Below are positions 27,266 to 37,200 of a DNA stretch of 42,781 nt, one piece after another. Below the pieces are notes generated by a model, which had not been told where the DNA came from, made no database searches, and was given only the letters and a program-made list of their open reading frames with translations. Within the stretch, counting starts at the first letter, position 1; every line of letters starts with the position of its first letter. The DNA is taken from NCBI RefSeq assembly GCF_010501035.1, contig NZ_QVMH01000003.1, forward strand, positions 70,258 to 113,038, read 5' to 3'. The position numbers and the translations under genes were made by a program. Origin of the DNA: Paludibacter sp. 221. Lineage in GTDB: Bacteria > Bacteroidota > Bacteroidia > Bacteroidales > Paludibacteraceae.

Positions 27266-27337
27266 ATTCATTTACTATTTTTTCTGTTTTGCTTTCACAA
27301 TCCAATAGTAAATGGTCAATGGCTAAATGGTAAATGC
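27266..27337. repeat. Heptad-type inverted repeat between rpsL and rpsG
   Basis: CATTTACTATT (27269-27279) pairs exactly with AATAGTAAATG (27304-27314). The right arm continues as a degenerate heptad run: TAAATGG (27309-27315), TCAATGG (27316-27322), one extra C, TAAATGG (27324-27330), TAAATGC (27331-27337). The 14-mer ATTCATTTACTATT at 27266-27279 recurs exactly at 17511-17524. The remaining 164 bp of the gap (27102-27265) has no gene or full promoter match. Confidence 0.75.
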
Positions 27338-27339
27338 TT

Positions 27340-27723
27340 TTATTTTTTAGCAGCTTTAGGACGTTTAGCTCCGTACTTTGAACGACGTTGTGTACGACCA
27401 TTCACACCAGCTGTATCCAATGTTCCACGAACGATGTGATAACGTACACCGGGAAGGTCTTTCACACGACCACCACGAACCATTACGATTGAGTGCTCTT
27501 GCAAGTTGTGTCCTTCGCCCGGAATGTAAGCATTCACTTCTTTTTGGTTTGTAAGTTTCACACGCGCAACTTTACGCATTGCCGAATTAGGTTTTTTCGG
27601 AGTTGTAGTATACACGCGAACACAAACACCACGTCGTTGTGGACAAGAATCCAACGCCGGAGACTTGCTTTTGTCAACAAGTTCTGCTCTTCCTTTTCTA
27701 ACTAATTGTTGAATTGTAGGCAT
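27340..27723 (-). CDS. rpsL: 30S ribosomal protein S12
   Basis: Decoding-centre protein. It has 127 residues: [48 protein letters not shown], the [28 protein letters not shown] loop. Lys43 and Lys88 (Met counted), the positions altered in streptomycin-resistant mutants of other bacteria, are both the wild-type lysine, and Asp89 of the loop is present. It is the first gene of the long ribosomal unit, directly behind a consensus promoter. rpoC, its usual upstream neighbour in Bacteroides as I remember it, is not here. Confidence 0.98.
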   Translation of the reverse strand: MPTIQQLVRKGRAELVDKSKSPALDSCPQRRGVCVRVYTTTPKKPNSAMRKVARVKLTNQKEVNAYIPGEGHNLQEHSIVMVRGGRVKDLPGVRYHIVRGTLDTAGVNGRTQRRSKYGAKRPKAAKK

Positions 27724-27788
27724 TTTACTTTGATTTTTTACTTAATTACTTTATTCACATTCCGTTTCAGTTTTCCTAAAACGGCTTG

Positions 27789-27819
27789 CAAAGATAGATA
27801 TTTTTTTTTATCCTGCAAA
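27789..27819 (-). promoter_or_regulatory. Main promoter of the str-S10-spc-alpha unit
   Basis: Minus-strand TTTG (27819-27816), a 19-nt spacer and TATCTTTG (27796-27789) match the Bacteroidota consensus at all fixed positions. The start codon of rpsL is at 27723, so the leader is about 60 nt. It sits just downstream of a strong terminator for the preceding gene, so the ribosomal unit has a clean independent start. Confidence 0.85.
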
Positions 27820-27872
27820 CACCCTGATGAAGAATGTTTTGAGAAAAAACATAATTATTACCTTAATAAAGC

Positions 27873-27911
27873 AAAATTCAGTTCCTGTTTTATTCTCAGA
27901 AACTGAATTTT
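27873..27911 (-). terminator. Terminator after the 200-residue exported protein gene
   Basis: AAAATTCAGTTCCTG (27873-27887) pairs with CAGAAACTGAATTTT (27897-27911) with one mismatch, a 15-bp stem. U-rich sequence continues on the minus strand (TTTTGCTTTATT). It begins 28 bp after the stop at 27940. The near-symmetry means it could also work in the other direction. Confidence 0.8.
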
Positions 27912-27939
27912 ACACAAATCGTCATGTCTATTCCCGAAG

Positions 27940-28542
27940 TCATTTTTCTGCCGGAACATCAAAACTTCTTCTTGACAAAATGGCATCTATATCTTTAAAT
28001 ATCTCATTTATCCGTACTACAGCACTTTCAGTTATTTTTTTAGAGGCTTGAGGTATCAGAAGCACTTTGTATTTCTTTTTTATCATTATATCTTCTGCTG
28101 TATATTCCGGCATATTCACTTTTCTTTTTTCACGAGCTTCAACCTTCTCCTTGGTTTCAAACTCCTCTTTATCCATAAAAGTTATATCCCTGATTATTGC
28201 AACACATTTATTTTCCTGATATTCAAAAACAATGCGATAGGTCATATACACTGAAAACACGCTGACAAATTCGGAACTAACCACCAAATAATCAGTTGTC
28301 CGGAAAACCGCATGGTTGTCATTATCCAAAAGAAAAACTCCGGAGTAAGGGTTCAAATCGTTCTTCAGATAATAAACAATTCTGTTTCTTATATCTTGAT
28401 TATCCAACGGTAAATCAAAATCGACCCTGAACTCGACCTTGCCATTCCGAACCGGAATAGAGGTGGCCGAAAAATAAGACAATTGGCAATAAGCCGGAAC
28501 TGCCGTTATTATCAGTACGAACAAAAACAGTGTTTTTCTCAT
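27940..28542 (-). CDS. Small exported protein, possibly DUF4468 type
   Basis: It has 200 residues with a signal peptide (MRKTLFLFVLIITAVPAYC, cleavage near AYC-QLS). It is not a clear lipoprotein, because the Cys lacks a Leu-Ala/Ser-Gly lipobox. The mature part has a strand-rich first half (GKVEFRVDFDLPLDNQDIRN and YMTYRIVFEYQENKCVAIIRDITF). A charged helical stretch follows (KEEFETKEKVEAREKRK), then a C-terminal helix. The middle segment resembles DUF4468 proteins with a TBP-like fold, found widely in Bacteroidales, but I cannot confirm the family by eye. Function unknown. It follows the BACON/DUF3472 gene by 46 bp on the same strand and may be read from the same transcript; I see no consensus promoter in that gap. 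Confidence 0.7.
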   Translation of the reverse strand: MRKTLFLFVLIITAVPAYCQLSYFSATSIPVRNGKVEFRVDFDLPLDNQDIRNRIVYYLKNDLNPYSGVFLLDNDNHAVFRTTDYLVVSSEFVSVFSVYMTYRIVFEYQENKCVAIIRDITFMDKEEFETKEKVEAREKRKVNMPEYTAEDIMIKKKYKVLLIPQASKKITESAVVRINEIFKDIDAILSRRSFDVPAEK

Positions 28543-28588
28543 ATCCGTTTCAATTTAAAATTAAACACAAAACGACATCCTAATAATA

Positions 28589-30790
28589 TTAATTAACCGA
28601 GGGGATATTTTTCAGTGCTTCCAAATCAATATCGGGAGCTTTGCCATTAGCCATTCTGGTAAAAACTGTATTTTTAGTAGTATTCCCATCAAAGTAACCA
28701 CAGTTTTTCAGCATAAACTTATCGTCCTTTATTCCCCCATAATAGTCTAAACGGATACCTTTATTAGCCGTATTATCATGGGTAAAATTAGCACTTGTCA
28801 ACTCTTGCCAATTTCCCGAAAGAGTTCTTACCCACTGATTATCGAAATAAACCTCGCGGGTTATCCAGCCTTGTGTAGGCGAAAAATTCTCAAGGAAAGA
28901 ATGCATACCTGTATACGTCTTATTTGTCTCAGGCCTACGGAACGAGGCTATTAAAAACCATTTTCCTGCTCCGCCATTGGCTTGGGGATCAAAAAAGTAT
29001 GCTGTATAGTCGGTAGTATGGCTACCTTCTACTACCGCGTTGTATTTTACTTGCGTCAGCAAGCGATAAGTCACTCCGGCTTTCCAAGGATAAATCAGAT
29101 AACTCTGTCCTCCTGAACCTTCGTTACCAAACTCTCCAACCTTCACCCCTTGTCCTCTACGCAGCAGCTTAACACGCAAATGTTCCGGAATTTGCGAAGG
29201 ATCGTCTGTTTCAAAAGGTGCCCAAACTGAAAACAAAACCCTTCTCTCCGAAGCAGAGTTTACTTGGATGCCACAATACCCTTCTCCAAATCCGTTTGTC
29301 ATACAATACGTACCTATAACATCGTTGCCTGCCGGAACTGTAATCTCGTTGTAAAAATACTCTACATTTTGAGGCGCTCCCCTGTAATTCATATGCACCG
29401 AAGGGCCTCTACGCCCCCAGTAAGACCATTCCGAAACCTGATCGTCTTTTATATAGGTATTAGTACCGGTGGTAGCTTCACCGCCAATGCGGAGTTTTGA
29501 TATTTGTCCAAAATAAGAAGAAGTAGTACTTACCCCTTGAAAATCGACCCTCACATAGCCGGCTTTCTCCATCTCCATTTGCCCGATCGGGTAAAACTTA
29601 GTAGAAGCACCATTTAGTTTAACAAGAAACTCTTTACCGTTTACAGTTACTTTTATTTCACTCGAACCCGAAGCTATGTTACCTATAAAACCTAGATTTA
29701 ACTGTCCCGGTTTCGAAACCCTGAAATACATACTAATTCGCTGGTCTGTTTTCGACCATTGGCTTATCCCGCTTTCCGAATCGGGGTTGGTTGCCAGCAT
29801 TACCCCTGAGCCTGCCGTCACATATGTATTGCCCGGTATTGATATGGGAATAGGAGTAGTTTCTTCTGTCACAGATGCCAACTGGTTTATCTGAATCGAA
29901 TCTATTTTAGCATTCATCTCTTTCCATACGATATAAATTTTTCCTCCTCTATCTCCTCCGGTATTCTTGGTGATATTCCACGACGTATTTTCACCCTGAA
30001 TGGGGATAATCCAGTCAACACCCGGTTCTATCTCATACAGCAATTCGGCAACCGGCTCCGAGCTTATTTCAAAAGAAATCTTTTGCTGGGCATATGTATA
30101 TGTTTCGCGCTTTGATGGCAGCACCGCCACCTTAGGGGCATCAATCCCTTTTTGTTGAATAATAATCGAATCCAACAAAGCCGAAGTACCTTTGGCTATA
30201 ACATATATTTTAGCTTGGCGTACCGGAACTAAATCATAAGCCTTCACGTTCCATGCCGTTTTTCCTTCAACCGGCAAAACCCAGTCAATCCCTTCTTCTA
30301 TCTTATACTCCAAATCAATAACAGGAGCTACCGAAATTTCAAATTTACATTCTCCCCCTTCCTTACCAATCTCTATATATTTGGAAGGCGAAATTTTCAC
30401 ATCATAAGCATTTTGTATCACTGTTATTCTGATTTTTTTACTCTCAGATTCCACCATGAATACATCCGAACGGTTTTTCCCTGTCAGGTTCGAGGTTATA
30501 GTCAATACAATTTTTCCATTCCCGCTATTTTCAATGTTTAATGGTTCAATTGTAAAAAAATCAGATTTACCATCCACAAAACGGGCTTTCCAAGTTTCTT
30601 TTTTTCCCGCTTTAACATTTATTTCAATAGTTGTAGTACCTGCCGTAACAAGCATTTCCGACGACGATTTTGATAAATCGTAGCCATCTGCAGACAATTT
30701 TACTCCCTCTTTCAAGTCGTCATTACATCCAAACAACATAACGGCTCCAAAAAGAAGTACAATAAGCCTGAAAAGAAGTGTGTTTTTCAT
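28589..30790 (-). CDS. BACON-DUF5077-DUF3472 surface lipoprotein
   Basis: A large lipoprotein, 733 residues from the chosen start MKNTLLFRLIVLLFG with lipobox LFGC (Cys22). Three BACON-like repeats follow at about residues 30-300. Each has a strand-rich core, and the last two contain matching WVLPVEG/WIIPIQG segments and end in IIIQQKG or IQINQLAS. Next comes a DUF5077 jelly-roll-like domain (about 310-430, from SIPGNTYVTAGSGVMLATN), then a DUF3472 domain (about 435-700, from EWSYWGRRGPSVHMNYR). BACON domains are thought to bind carbohydrate or mucin; DUF3472 has no proven activity that I know of. An upstream ATG at 30841 would add 17 residues and hide the signal peptide, and it lies in a hairpin, so it is rejected. 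It is the last gene of the SusC/D group and the best candidate for its effector. Confidence 0.85.
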   Translation of the reverse strand: MKNTLLFRLIVLLFGAVMLFGCNDDLKEGVKLSADGYDLSKSSSEMLVTAGTTTIEINVKAGKKETWKARFVDGKSDFFTIEPLNIENSGNGKIVLTITSNLTGKNRSDVFMVESESKKIRITVIQNAYDVKISPSKYIEIGKEGGECKFEISVAPVIDLEYKIEEGIDWVLPVEGKTAWNVKAYDLVPVRQAKIYVIAKGTSALLDSIIIQQKGIDAPKVAVLPSKRETYTYAQQKISFEISSEPVAELLYEIEPGVDWIIPIQGENTSWNITKNTGGDRGGKIYIVWKEMNAKIDSIQINQLASVTEETTPIPISIPGNTYVTAGSGVMLATNPDSESGISQWSKTDQRISMYFRVSKPGQLNLGFIGNIASGSSEIKVTVNGKEFLVKLNGASTKFYPIGQMEMEKAGYVRVDFQGVSTTSSYFGQISKLRIGGEATTGTNTYIKDDQVSEWSYWGRRGPSVHMNYRGAPQNVEYFYNEITVPAGNDVIGTYCMTNGFGEGYCGIQVNSASERRVLFSVWAPFETDDPSQIPEHLRVKLLRRGQGVKVGEFGNEGSGGQSYLIYPWKAGVTYRLLTQVKYNAVVEGSHTTDYTAYFFDPQANGGAGKWFLIASFRRPETNKTYTGMHSFLENFSPTQGWITREVYFDNQWVRTLSGNWQELTSANFTHDNTANKGIRLDYYGGIKDDKFMLKNCGYFDGNTTKNTVFTRMANGKAPDIDLEALKNIPSVN

Positions 30791-30822
30791 TATTTTAATA
30801 AAAGTAAAAACATATTTAATTC

Positions 30823-30862
30823 TGAAAAAAGAGAAAGACATGTTTCCATAAAAGAAAACATG
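30823..30862 (-). terminator. Hairpin between the DUF1735 and DUF3472 genes
   Basis: CATGTTT pairs with AAACATG (30839-30845 with 30856-30862), with T-rich sequence (TCTTTCTCTTTTTTC) following on the minus strand. It begins about 30 bp after the stop of the DUF1735 gene. It may attenuate transcription within the operon, lowering expression of the last gene relative to susCD. No separate promoter match was found for that gene. Confidence 0.5.
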
Positions 30863-30891
30863 CCTTTTTCCTTTCTTATCTCATATTAATA

Positions 30892-32265
30892 TTATTCAGC
30901 ATAACCATTCAACGACAATTCGCTCATAGCAAAATAACCGGCTTTTGTTTCCGAAGCTACAATCCGTACATATTTAAATGGCTGAGAAACAAATACCGAT
31001 GAAGAATAACTTTCTTCTTTACCACCCGGCAACTCGCCTACAGTTCCTACAGAATAAAAGTTTGTTCCATCTATACTTGTCTGAACCGTTATCGCTACCG
31101 GAGTACCATTATCATTCTGCTTACGGGTTACGTAGCTAAAACTTAACGCTACATACTCATCATCCAGATTAACCTGAATATAAGGGTTCTCTGGCATAGG
31201 AGCCGAATAACTGGAATGGAAATAAGTTTCAGTATCACCGTCAACCAATGCTGCAACACCTCCTCCGTCTCCCGACTGTGCATGTGGCGACGACAACATT
31301 GAGGATGTTAGCGAAATAGGCCTCATTTTGCTGGCATTCGGCACATAAGAGAAACCGAAGAGACATTCGTCTTTTTCGTCATCGATCACAAACGACTCCA
31401 TCGAACATGCTGCCAAGTAAAATGGAAGTATATAGTTTCCATAGGCCAGTTCGCTTCTATCCACGTCAACACTTATTGCCTTATACGTATTTTTATCCGT
31501 GTCCTTTTTAAAATCAATTTTATTATTTACTAAATTTGTTTTGTAAGCCGAAGCCGGAAGCATGGCGTAATTAGAGTTATTTTTTTGATTGTACTCTGCA
31601 AGTTTTTCCTCGCTAATATCAATAGTACAATCAAAATCCCATCTGTTTTTCACTGGTAGCGTTAGCAACAACTCCAAATTCATCTTATCCGAACCACCGT
31701 CTATAAACTCATTACGCACATAGCCCGTTTTTCCAAAAGCTACTGTAGGAACAAGGACCTGAGGTACATATACTACACTGCTCTTTTTTGAATTAACCGA
31801 ATCTGTAGATATTAACATCAATGGGAAAGCATATTCTTTCAGAGCTACGTTATCGCCCAAAGCCTCTATTTTATCCAATATAAATTCTACCTCTACGGAT
31901 TTATAAAGCTCATTACTTTCAAAATCAACATTTGCATGCTGATTAAACATCGTATAACAATCTTCGGGAAGCAACCTGTAGTTAGTCAAGTTTTCTTGGT
32001 TGTACTCTTCCAATTCCGCTTGCGTCATCAGGCTAACAGTAGCCGTAGTTTTAGTAGACAAATCGCTACCGGCCTTATTTACAACAATAGGATGTACCGT
32101 ATTAAAACCGGTTTTGTAAATGGTTAAATCCTGTTCTCCGCTATTTATAAAATACAGGATTGTTGCATAATCTTTCAAAAACTCATCATTACTTTCCTGT
32201 TTGCAACCAAACAAGGTTGAGAGTAAGAGTCCCAATATGCTTAATATAATTATATTCTTTTTCAT
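30892..32265 (-). CDS. DUF1735 and discoidin-domain surface lipoprotein
   Basis: It has 457 residues, with a lipoprotein signal MKKNIIILSILGLLLSTLFG and Cys21. Two tandem DUF1735 units follow: about 35-165 with the element YNQENLTNYRLLPEDCYTM, and about 170-305 with the matching YNQKNNSNYAMLPASAYKT. The C-terminal 150 residues are an F5/8 type C (discoidin) domain with VDGDTETYFHS, NPYIQVNLDDE, VQTSIDGTNF and FKYVRIVASETKAGYFAMSELSL. Proteins of this build sit on the cell surface beside SusC/SusD and bind glycan (surface glycan-binding proteins). The gene follows susD by 28 bp, so it belongs to the same transcript. The glycan is unknown. Confidence 0.9.
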   Translation of the reverse strand: MKKNIIILSILGLLLSTLFGCKQESNDEFLKDYATILYFINSGEQDLTIYKTGFNTVHPIVVNKAGSDLSTKTTATVSLMTQAELEEYNQENLTNYRLLPEDCYTMFNQHANVDFESNELYKSVEVEFILDKIEALGDNVALKEYAFPLMLISTDSVNSKKSSVVYVPQVLVPTVAFGKTGYVRNEFIDGGSDKMNLELLLTLPVKNRWDFDCTIDISEEKLAEYNQKNNSNYAMLPASAYKTNLVNNKIDFKKDTDKNTYKAISVDVDRSELAYGNYILPFYLAACSMESFVIDDEKDECLFGFSYVPNASKMRPISLTSSMLSSPHAQSGDGGGVAALVDGDTETYFHSSYSAPMPENPYIQVNLDDEYVALSFSYVTRKQNDNGTPVAITVQTSIDGTNFYSVGTVGELPGGKEESYSSSVFVSQPFKYVRIVASETKAGYFAMSELSLNGYAE

Positions 32266-32293
32266 ATGTATATTTAAAATTTTATACGATTAA

Positions 32294-34216
32294 TTACCAA
32301 CCATAATTTTGTACTAACAATTTATTCCTATCCAGTTCACGTTGAGAGAAAGGATACAAATAATAGTTATTTCTAAATACGCGAGGTTGGTCAAAAGTAA
32401 CCCGCTTCCAGAATTCATCAGGAGTATTAGTACCACTACCTTTCGCATTCACATTCATTCCATACATATACCCATTATCCGTTTCGGTAGCAATCATCCA
32501 TGTACGGGTATCGAAGAACCTGTGGTTTTCGAACGATAACTCAACTCTGCGCTCTTTTCTGCAATATTCAATCAAAAGTTCGTAGTTATCCCTAGCCGTC
32601 GGATACACTTCGGTTATAGGTTTCAGCCCGGCTCTGTCACGTATATCAGCCCACACTTCCATTGCCTTCGATTCATAGTCGCTCGGAATAGCAACTCCTC
32701 TTTTTTTACACTCCAAAACAGCTTCGATGTAGTTCAAATAAATTTCGGCCAAACGGAATGTAGGGAATGTCATGTTGCCCCACTGACCAGCTGCCGAGTT
32801 TACAGTATGGTCATAAAAACGGGAAATAAGATACCCCGATTTTGGATGGTCATGAGTTGTATTACTGTTTCCACCTTGTGCAAACGATATTTTTGTTTCA
32901 CCGTCTCCATGTTTCCACATTTGCCCGCTAAAGAATACATTGACATAAAAACGAGGTTCCCGTCCTTCATACATAGCAGGGCTTACAGTAGAATAGCTAT
33001 TTATATTACCTCCCCACGAAGGATAAGTCCACGTTTTCATTTCAAATTCATTAGCAGGATAGCCCGATCTTGAATCTATCTTCGGACTACCATCTACCTC
33101 ATAACCGGTAATAGGATAACGTCCGTTGCCCATTGCATACGCATCTACCTGTTGTTGTGTTGGCCCGGCAGCACCATACGAAGTACCTGCCAAAGCAGTT
33201 GGAGTCATTGTAACAGCATAATTATAACGTCCCTTGTAACCACTTGCCGAATAGATAATTTCATCATTCCAGTTTTCCTGAGTTATTCCATAATAATCCT
33301 CATATGGATTGTCATTTCCTTTCCGGTATAGTTTATACTGAGTAGCATAATCATCTATAAGTTTTCGGGATGCATCGGCAGCTTGTTTCCACTTATCAGC
33401 CTTATAATCAGGAAAAAGTCTTTCACCCGACTGTTCAGGGAAATCAGGTGTTTCCGGATTTACCAAATTCTTATATAAATCATTTCCGTTAAACAAGTCA
33501 CGAGCCGAATACAACAACAAACGCGAAATCACTGCCTGACAAGCTCCTTTCGTAGCCAAGCCTTTCTCCATATCGCTTTCCCATGTTGCTTTCATGTATT
33601 TTGAATCACGACAGATTTGCATTTCGCTTACCACATAATCCACACACTGATCCCATGTGTTACGCGGACGCATCAGTTCCTCTGTAGTAAGTCTGAAGTC
33701 AAGCACCTCATCGCCAAGCAAATATACAGGGCCATACAATCTCATCAAATGGAAATAATTATAAGCACGGGCAAAACGAGCTTGTATCTGCATTTGTCCC
33801 AATATCTCCTCGCTGGCCGACGAATCATAATCTCCACAGGTAAAAACGTTTTCCATAAAAACAGTACACTCCCTTATACCCTGATAAAGACGGGTTGAAG
33901 GATCGCCGTAAGGAATGTTACTTGGGTTCCACGAGCCGTAAATAATTTTGTTATAATCGCGGCTATATGCAACTGTAGCCTCATCCGAAGCTCCTAAAAA
34001 AGGATTACTATCACCATTTATTGTCGACATTTCGTGTGGAGTATACGACATAGCCGTATACCAATACTTACGGGTGTTTTCCAAAGTATGCCATATTTTT
34101 TCAAAAGTTAATTGCTCATCCTCCTGTCTATCCAAGAAACTTTCGCAAGAAACCGTACTAAATACTGTCAGAACCAGCATGAAGTACATTATATATTTAT
34201 TGAATATGCTTTTCAT
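32294..34216 (-). CDS. SusD/RagB-type nutrient-binding lipoprotein
   Basis: It has 640 residues, with signal MKSIFNKYIMYFMLVLTVFS and lipobox TVSC (Cys24), followed by the conserved ESFLDRQEDEQLTFEKIW. The SusD tetratricopeptide-like helices are visible (EILGQMQIQARFARAYNYFHLMRLYGPVYLL), and the C-terminal RagB/SusD signature FRLAEIYLNYIEAVLECKKRG, then EYCRKERRVELSFENHRFFDTRTW, ending in a typical FSQRELDRNKLL tail. It forms the lid of the SusC channel and selects the glycan at the outer membrane surface. It is 30 bp downstream of susC. The length is above the usual 500-570, in line with the larger SusD group. Confidence 0.96.
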   Translation of the reverse strand: MKSIFNKYIMYFMLVLTVFSTVSCESFLDRQEDEQLTFEKIWHTLENTRKYWYTAMSYTPHEMSTINGDSNPFLGASDEATVAYSRDYNKIIYGSWNPSNIPYGDPSTRLYQGIRECTVFMENVFTCGDYDSSASEEILGQMQIQARFARAYNYFHLMRLYGPVYLLGDEVLDFRLTTEELMRPRNTWDQCVDYVVSEMQICRDSKYMKATWESDMEKGLATKGACQAVISRLLLYSARDLFNGNDLYKNLVNPETPDFPEQSGERLFPDYKADKWKQAADASRKLIDDYATQYKLYRKGNDNPYEDYYGITQENWNDEIIYSASGYKGRYNYAVTMTPTALAGTSYGAAGPTQQQVDAYAMGNGRYPITGYEVDGSPKIDSRSGYPANEFEMKTWTYPSWGGNINSYSTVSPAMYEGREPRFYVNVFFSGQMWKHGDGETKISFAQGGNSNTTHDHPKSGYLISRFYDHTVNSAAGQWGNMTFPTFRLAEIYLNYIEAVLECKKRGVAIPSDYESKAMEVWADIRDRAGLKPITEVYPTARDNYELLIEYCRKERRVELSFENHRFFDTRTWMIATETDNGYMYGMNVNAKGSGTNTPDEFWKRVTFDQPRVFRNNYYLYPFSQRELDRNKLLVQNYGW

Positions 34217-34246
34217 ATTATTATGTATCTTTATTTGTTTTTATTT

Positions 34247-37200
34247 TTAGAAATTAGCATTTATACCTATAGTTATTACGCGAGATGGAGGATAACCGGA
34301 GCCATCACTATTTCCCTTCTCAGGATCCCAAAGTTTAAATTTGCTAAATGTAAGCAGGTTAGTTCCGGCAGCATACACACGAAGCGAGTTTATAAACGAA
34401 CCCTTCAGCACTGACTTGGGAAGTGAATAACCTAATTCAAAATTTTTCAAACGCATAAAGCTACCATTCTGAAGATTCCATGTAGAATTTTGAGAGTTGT
34501 TGGAAGAACCTGTTCCCGAACCATAGCTCAAACGAGGATATTTAGCATTTGCATTTTCCTCCGGAGTATTAGTACTCATCCATGTGTTACCCCACAGGTC
34601 GGCATTAATAGCCGAACGTTCTATATTTCCACTTGAGAACGGACGCATCGAAGTTCCCCCTGTGAAGAACGAAATATGGCTAATACCTTGAAAGAATACG
34701 TTAACATCAATACCTTTCCACTCGGCAGTTACTCCAAAGCCGTATGTTATCTCCGGCAAGTTTGTATAACCAATTGCCACACGGTCATAAGTATCAACCT
34801 TTCCATCACCATTTACATCTTGGTATTTAATATCACCTACGCGATACTCGCCATACATTTGTTGCGGACTGTTTGCTATTTCTTCATCACTCTCGAATAA
34901 GCCCAAAGCAATAAGCCCTAATGGTTGAGCTGAACCTCCCGAACCAAACGGACGTCCTATCGTATTTTGATATTTATATTCCCAGTCCGGTTCATCATTG
35001 TTCAGCAGTTTATTCTTATTATATGTAAAGTTAACACGTCCGGTAAGAAATACCTCACCTATCTTTTGGTTGTATTCTACGTTGGTATCAAACCCTTGAT
35101 TCATTGTTTCGCCAATGTTTACATAAGGATTGGTTGTTAAACCCACATAATTTTGCAATCCGGCACGTTGCAAGAAAATACCTTGACGGCTTTCGTAAAA
35201 ATAATCGGCCTGAATCCTCAACGAGTTGAACAAAGAAAACTCTATACCCAAGTTCGCTTTCTTGGCTTCTTCCCAAGATACCATTCGGTTCTCAATACGT
35301 CCCTGACGAATACCTGTTCCTCCCGATTGTGCCGAAGAACCATAATTCCATGAATAAGGACTATTCTCGATAGTAGGGTTATAAATCCAACGGATGTCGG
35401 TACCTATTTCGTCATTACCTACAATACCATAAGAAGCCTTGAATTTAAGCATATCTACAACTTTAGTTACAGGCTCGAACCACGACTCGTTCGACACTAC
35501 CCAACCTAACGCTAAAGCAGGGAAGAAACCAAACCTGTGACCCGGTGCAAAGTTTTCAGAACCATTATAACCCAAGTTGAACTCTCCCAGATATTTATCC
35601 TTATACGCATAAGTCACACGCCCAGCAATACCTTGATTTTTATAAGGCAACGATTTTTGTTGAGTGCCCGCAAGAGTTAATGTTTTTATCTTATGGTTAT
35701 ACAGGAATAATCCTCCGATACGATGTTTTTCGGCAAATAAACGGTTGTATGTCAACGATGCCTCCATATATGTAACCATGCTACCACCGTCATAGGCTTC
35801 GCGCTCATAACCCAAAGAGTCATTCCCCTTATAAATAGGGTCGCCATAAAACAGTTTACCTGTATCCGGGTCTCTGTATTTAGCATGATACTGAGTAGAT
35901 TCTTTTGAACGCACTTGTCTTGCTGTATTGAAAGCATCCCACGAGAATTTAAAGTTACCTGTCAAGCCTTCCAATGGTTTCCACAACTTACCAAAATCCT
36001 GATTCAAACCAATTAACGCCTGAGAAGAGTTCCAGAATTGCTCACGATAACCGGAGTGCGCCAATAGGTTCCAAGGGTTATATCCCGTAGAAGAAGAAGG
36101 CGCGGCAATCGTACCATCCGAATATTCGATAGGGAACGCATTAGGCGAAGTAGCGAATGTATATCCCCAAATATCATTTTTATCTCTACCCGGTGCAAAC
36201 GATTTTTCATATATATTTGCCAGGTTCAGATTCAACACCGTACTTTTAGTTATGTTAAAATCAATGTTCGCCCTGAAATTATATTTTGTATAACGGATAG
36301 ACGAGTCGTAGTTGTAACGGTCGCCGGCATTCTCGAAAATAGAATTTTCATTATAAAACGAACCCGAAATATAATAACGAACAATTTCGCTACCACCCGA
36401 TACACTTAAGTTGACTCTCTGATTCGAAGCAAAATTGCGATATAACTCGTCAATCCAGTTTACATCCGGATACAAATCCGGATCACTTCCATCCCTGTAC
36501 TTTTCCAGTTCATCGGTAGTATATTGCGTTTTGCCTTCGCTTTTTGCCATTTCGTTGTAAAACGTACCCCATTGGTAAGAGTCTAAAAACTTAGGCATTT
36601 GGGTTGGAGATGTCAGACCATACTCACCACGAGCATTGATTTTTGGTTTTCCTTCCGACCCTTTTTTAGTTGTAATCAAGATTACACCATTTGCACCACG
36701 TACCCCATAAACTGCCGAAGCCGAAGCATCTTTCAGAATAGAGAATTGTGCAATATCTTCGGTATCAACCAAGTCCAACTCGCGCTCGATACCATCAACC
36801 AGTACCAGCGGGTTAGTATTTCCTTTGAATGACGATACACCACGGATATAAAAGTTTGCAGCACCATCGCGTCCCGGCTCACCCGAACGGGTCATCGCTA
36901 CAATACCGGACAATTGTCCTGCTAATGCTGTTGACAGGTTAGAGCTACCGGGAACTTTTAAATTCTCTACATCTACGGTAGAAATAGCACCTACAACACT
37001 CTCTTTACGTTGTTGCCCGTAACCTACCACAACCACCTCATCCAGTAACTTCTCATCAGGGTCAAGGGTTACATTAATAACTCTTTGGTTAACAATCGCT
37101 ATTTCCTGAGTTACCATACCGGCATAGGAAAAAACAAGAACACCTCCTACTCCTTCGACAGTAAGCGAATAATTACCATCAAAGTCAGTAATAGTACCCA

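Noticed and set aside
28589-30841. ATG at 30841 for the DUF3472 lipoprotein
   Set aside because: It would place 17 residues before a clear lipoprotein signal and lies inside a hairpin; the ATG at 30790 is preferred.
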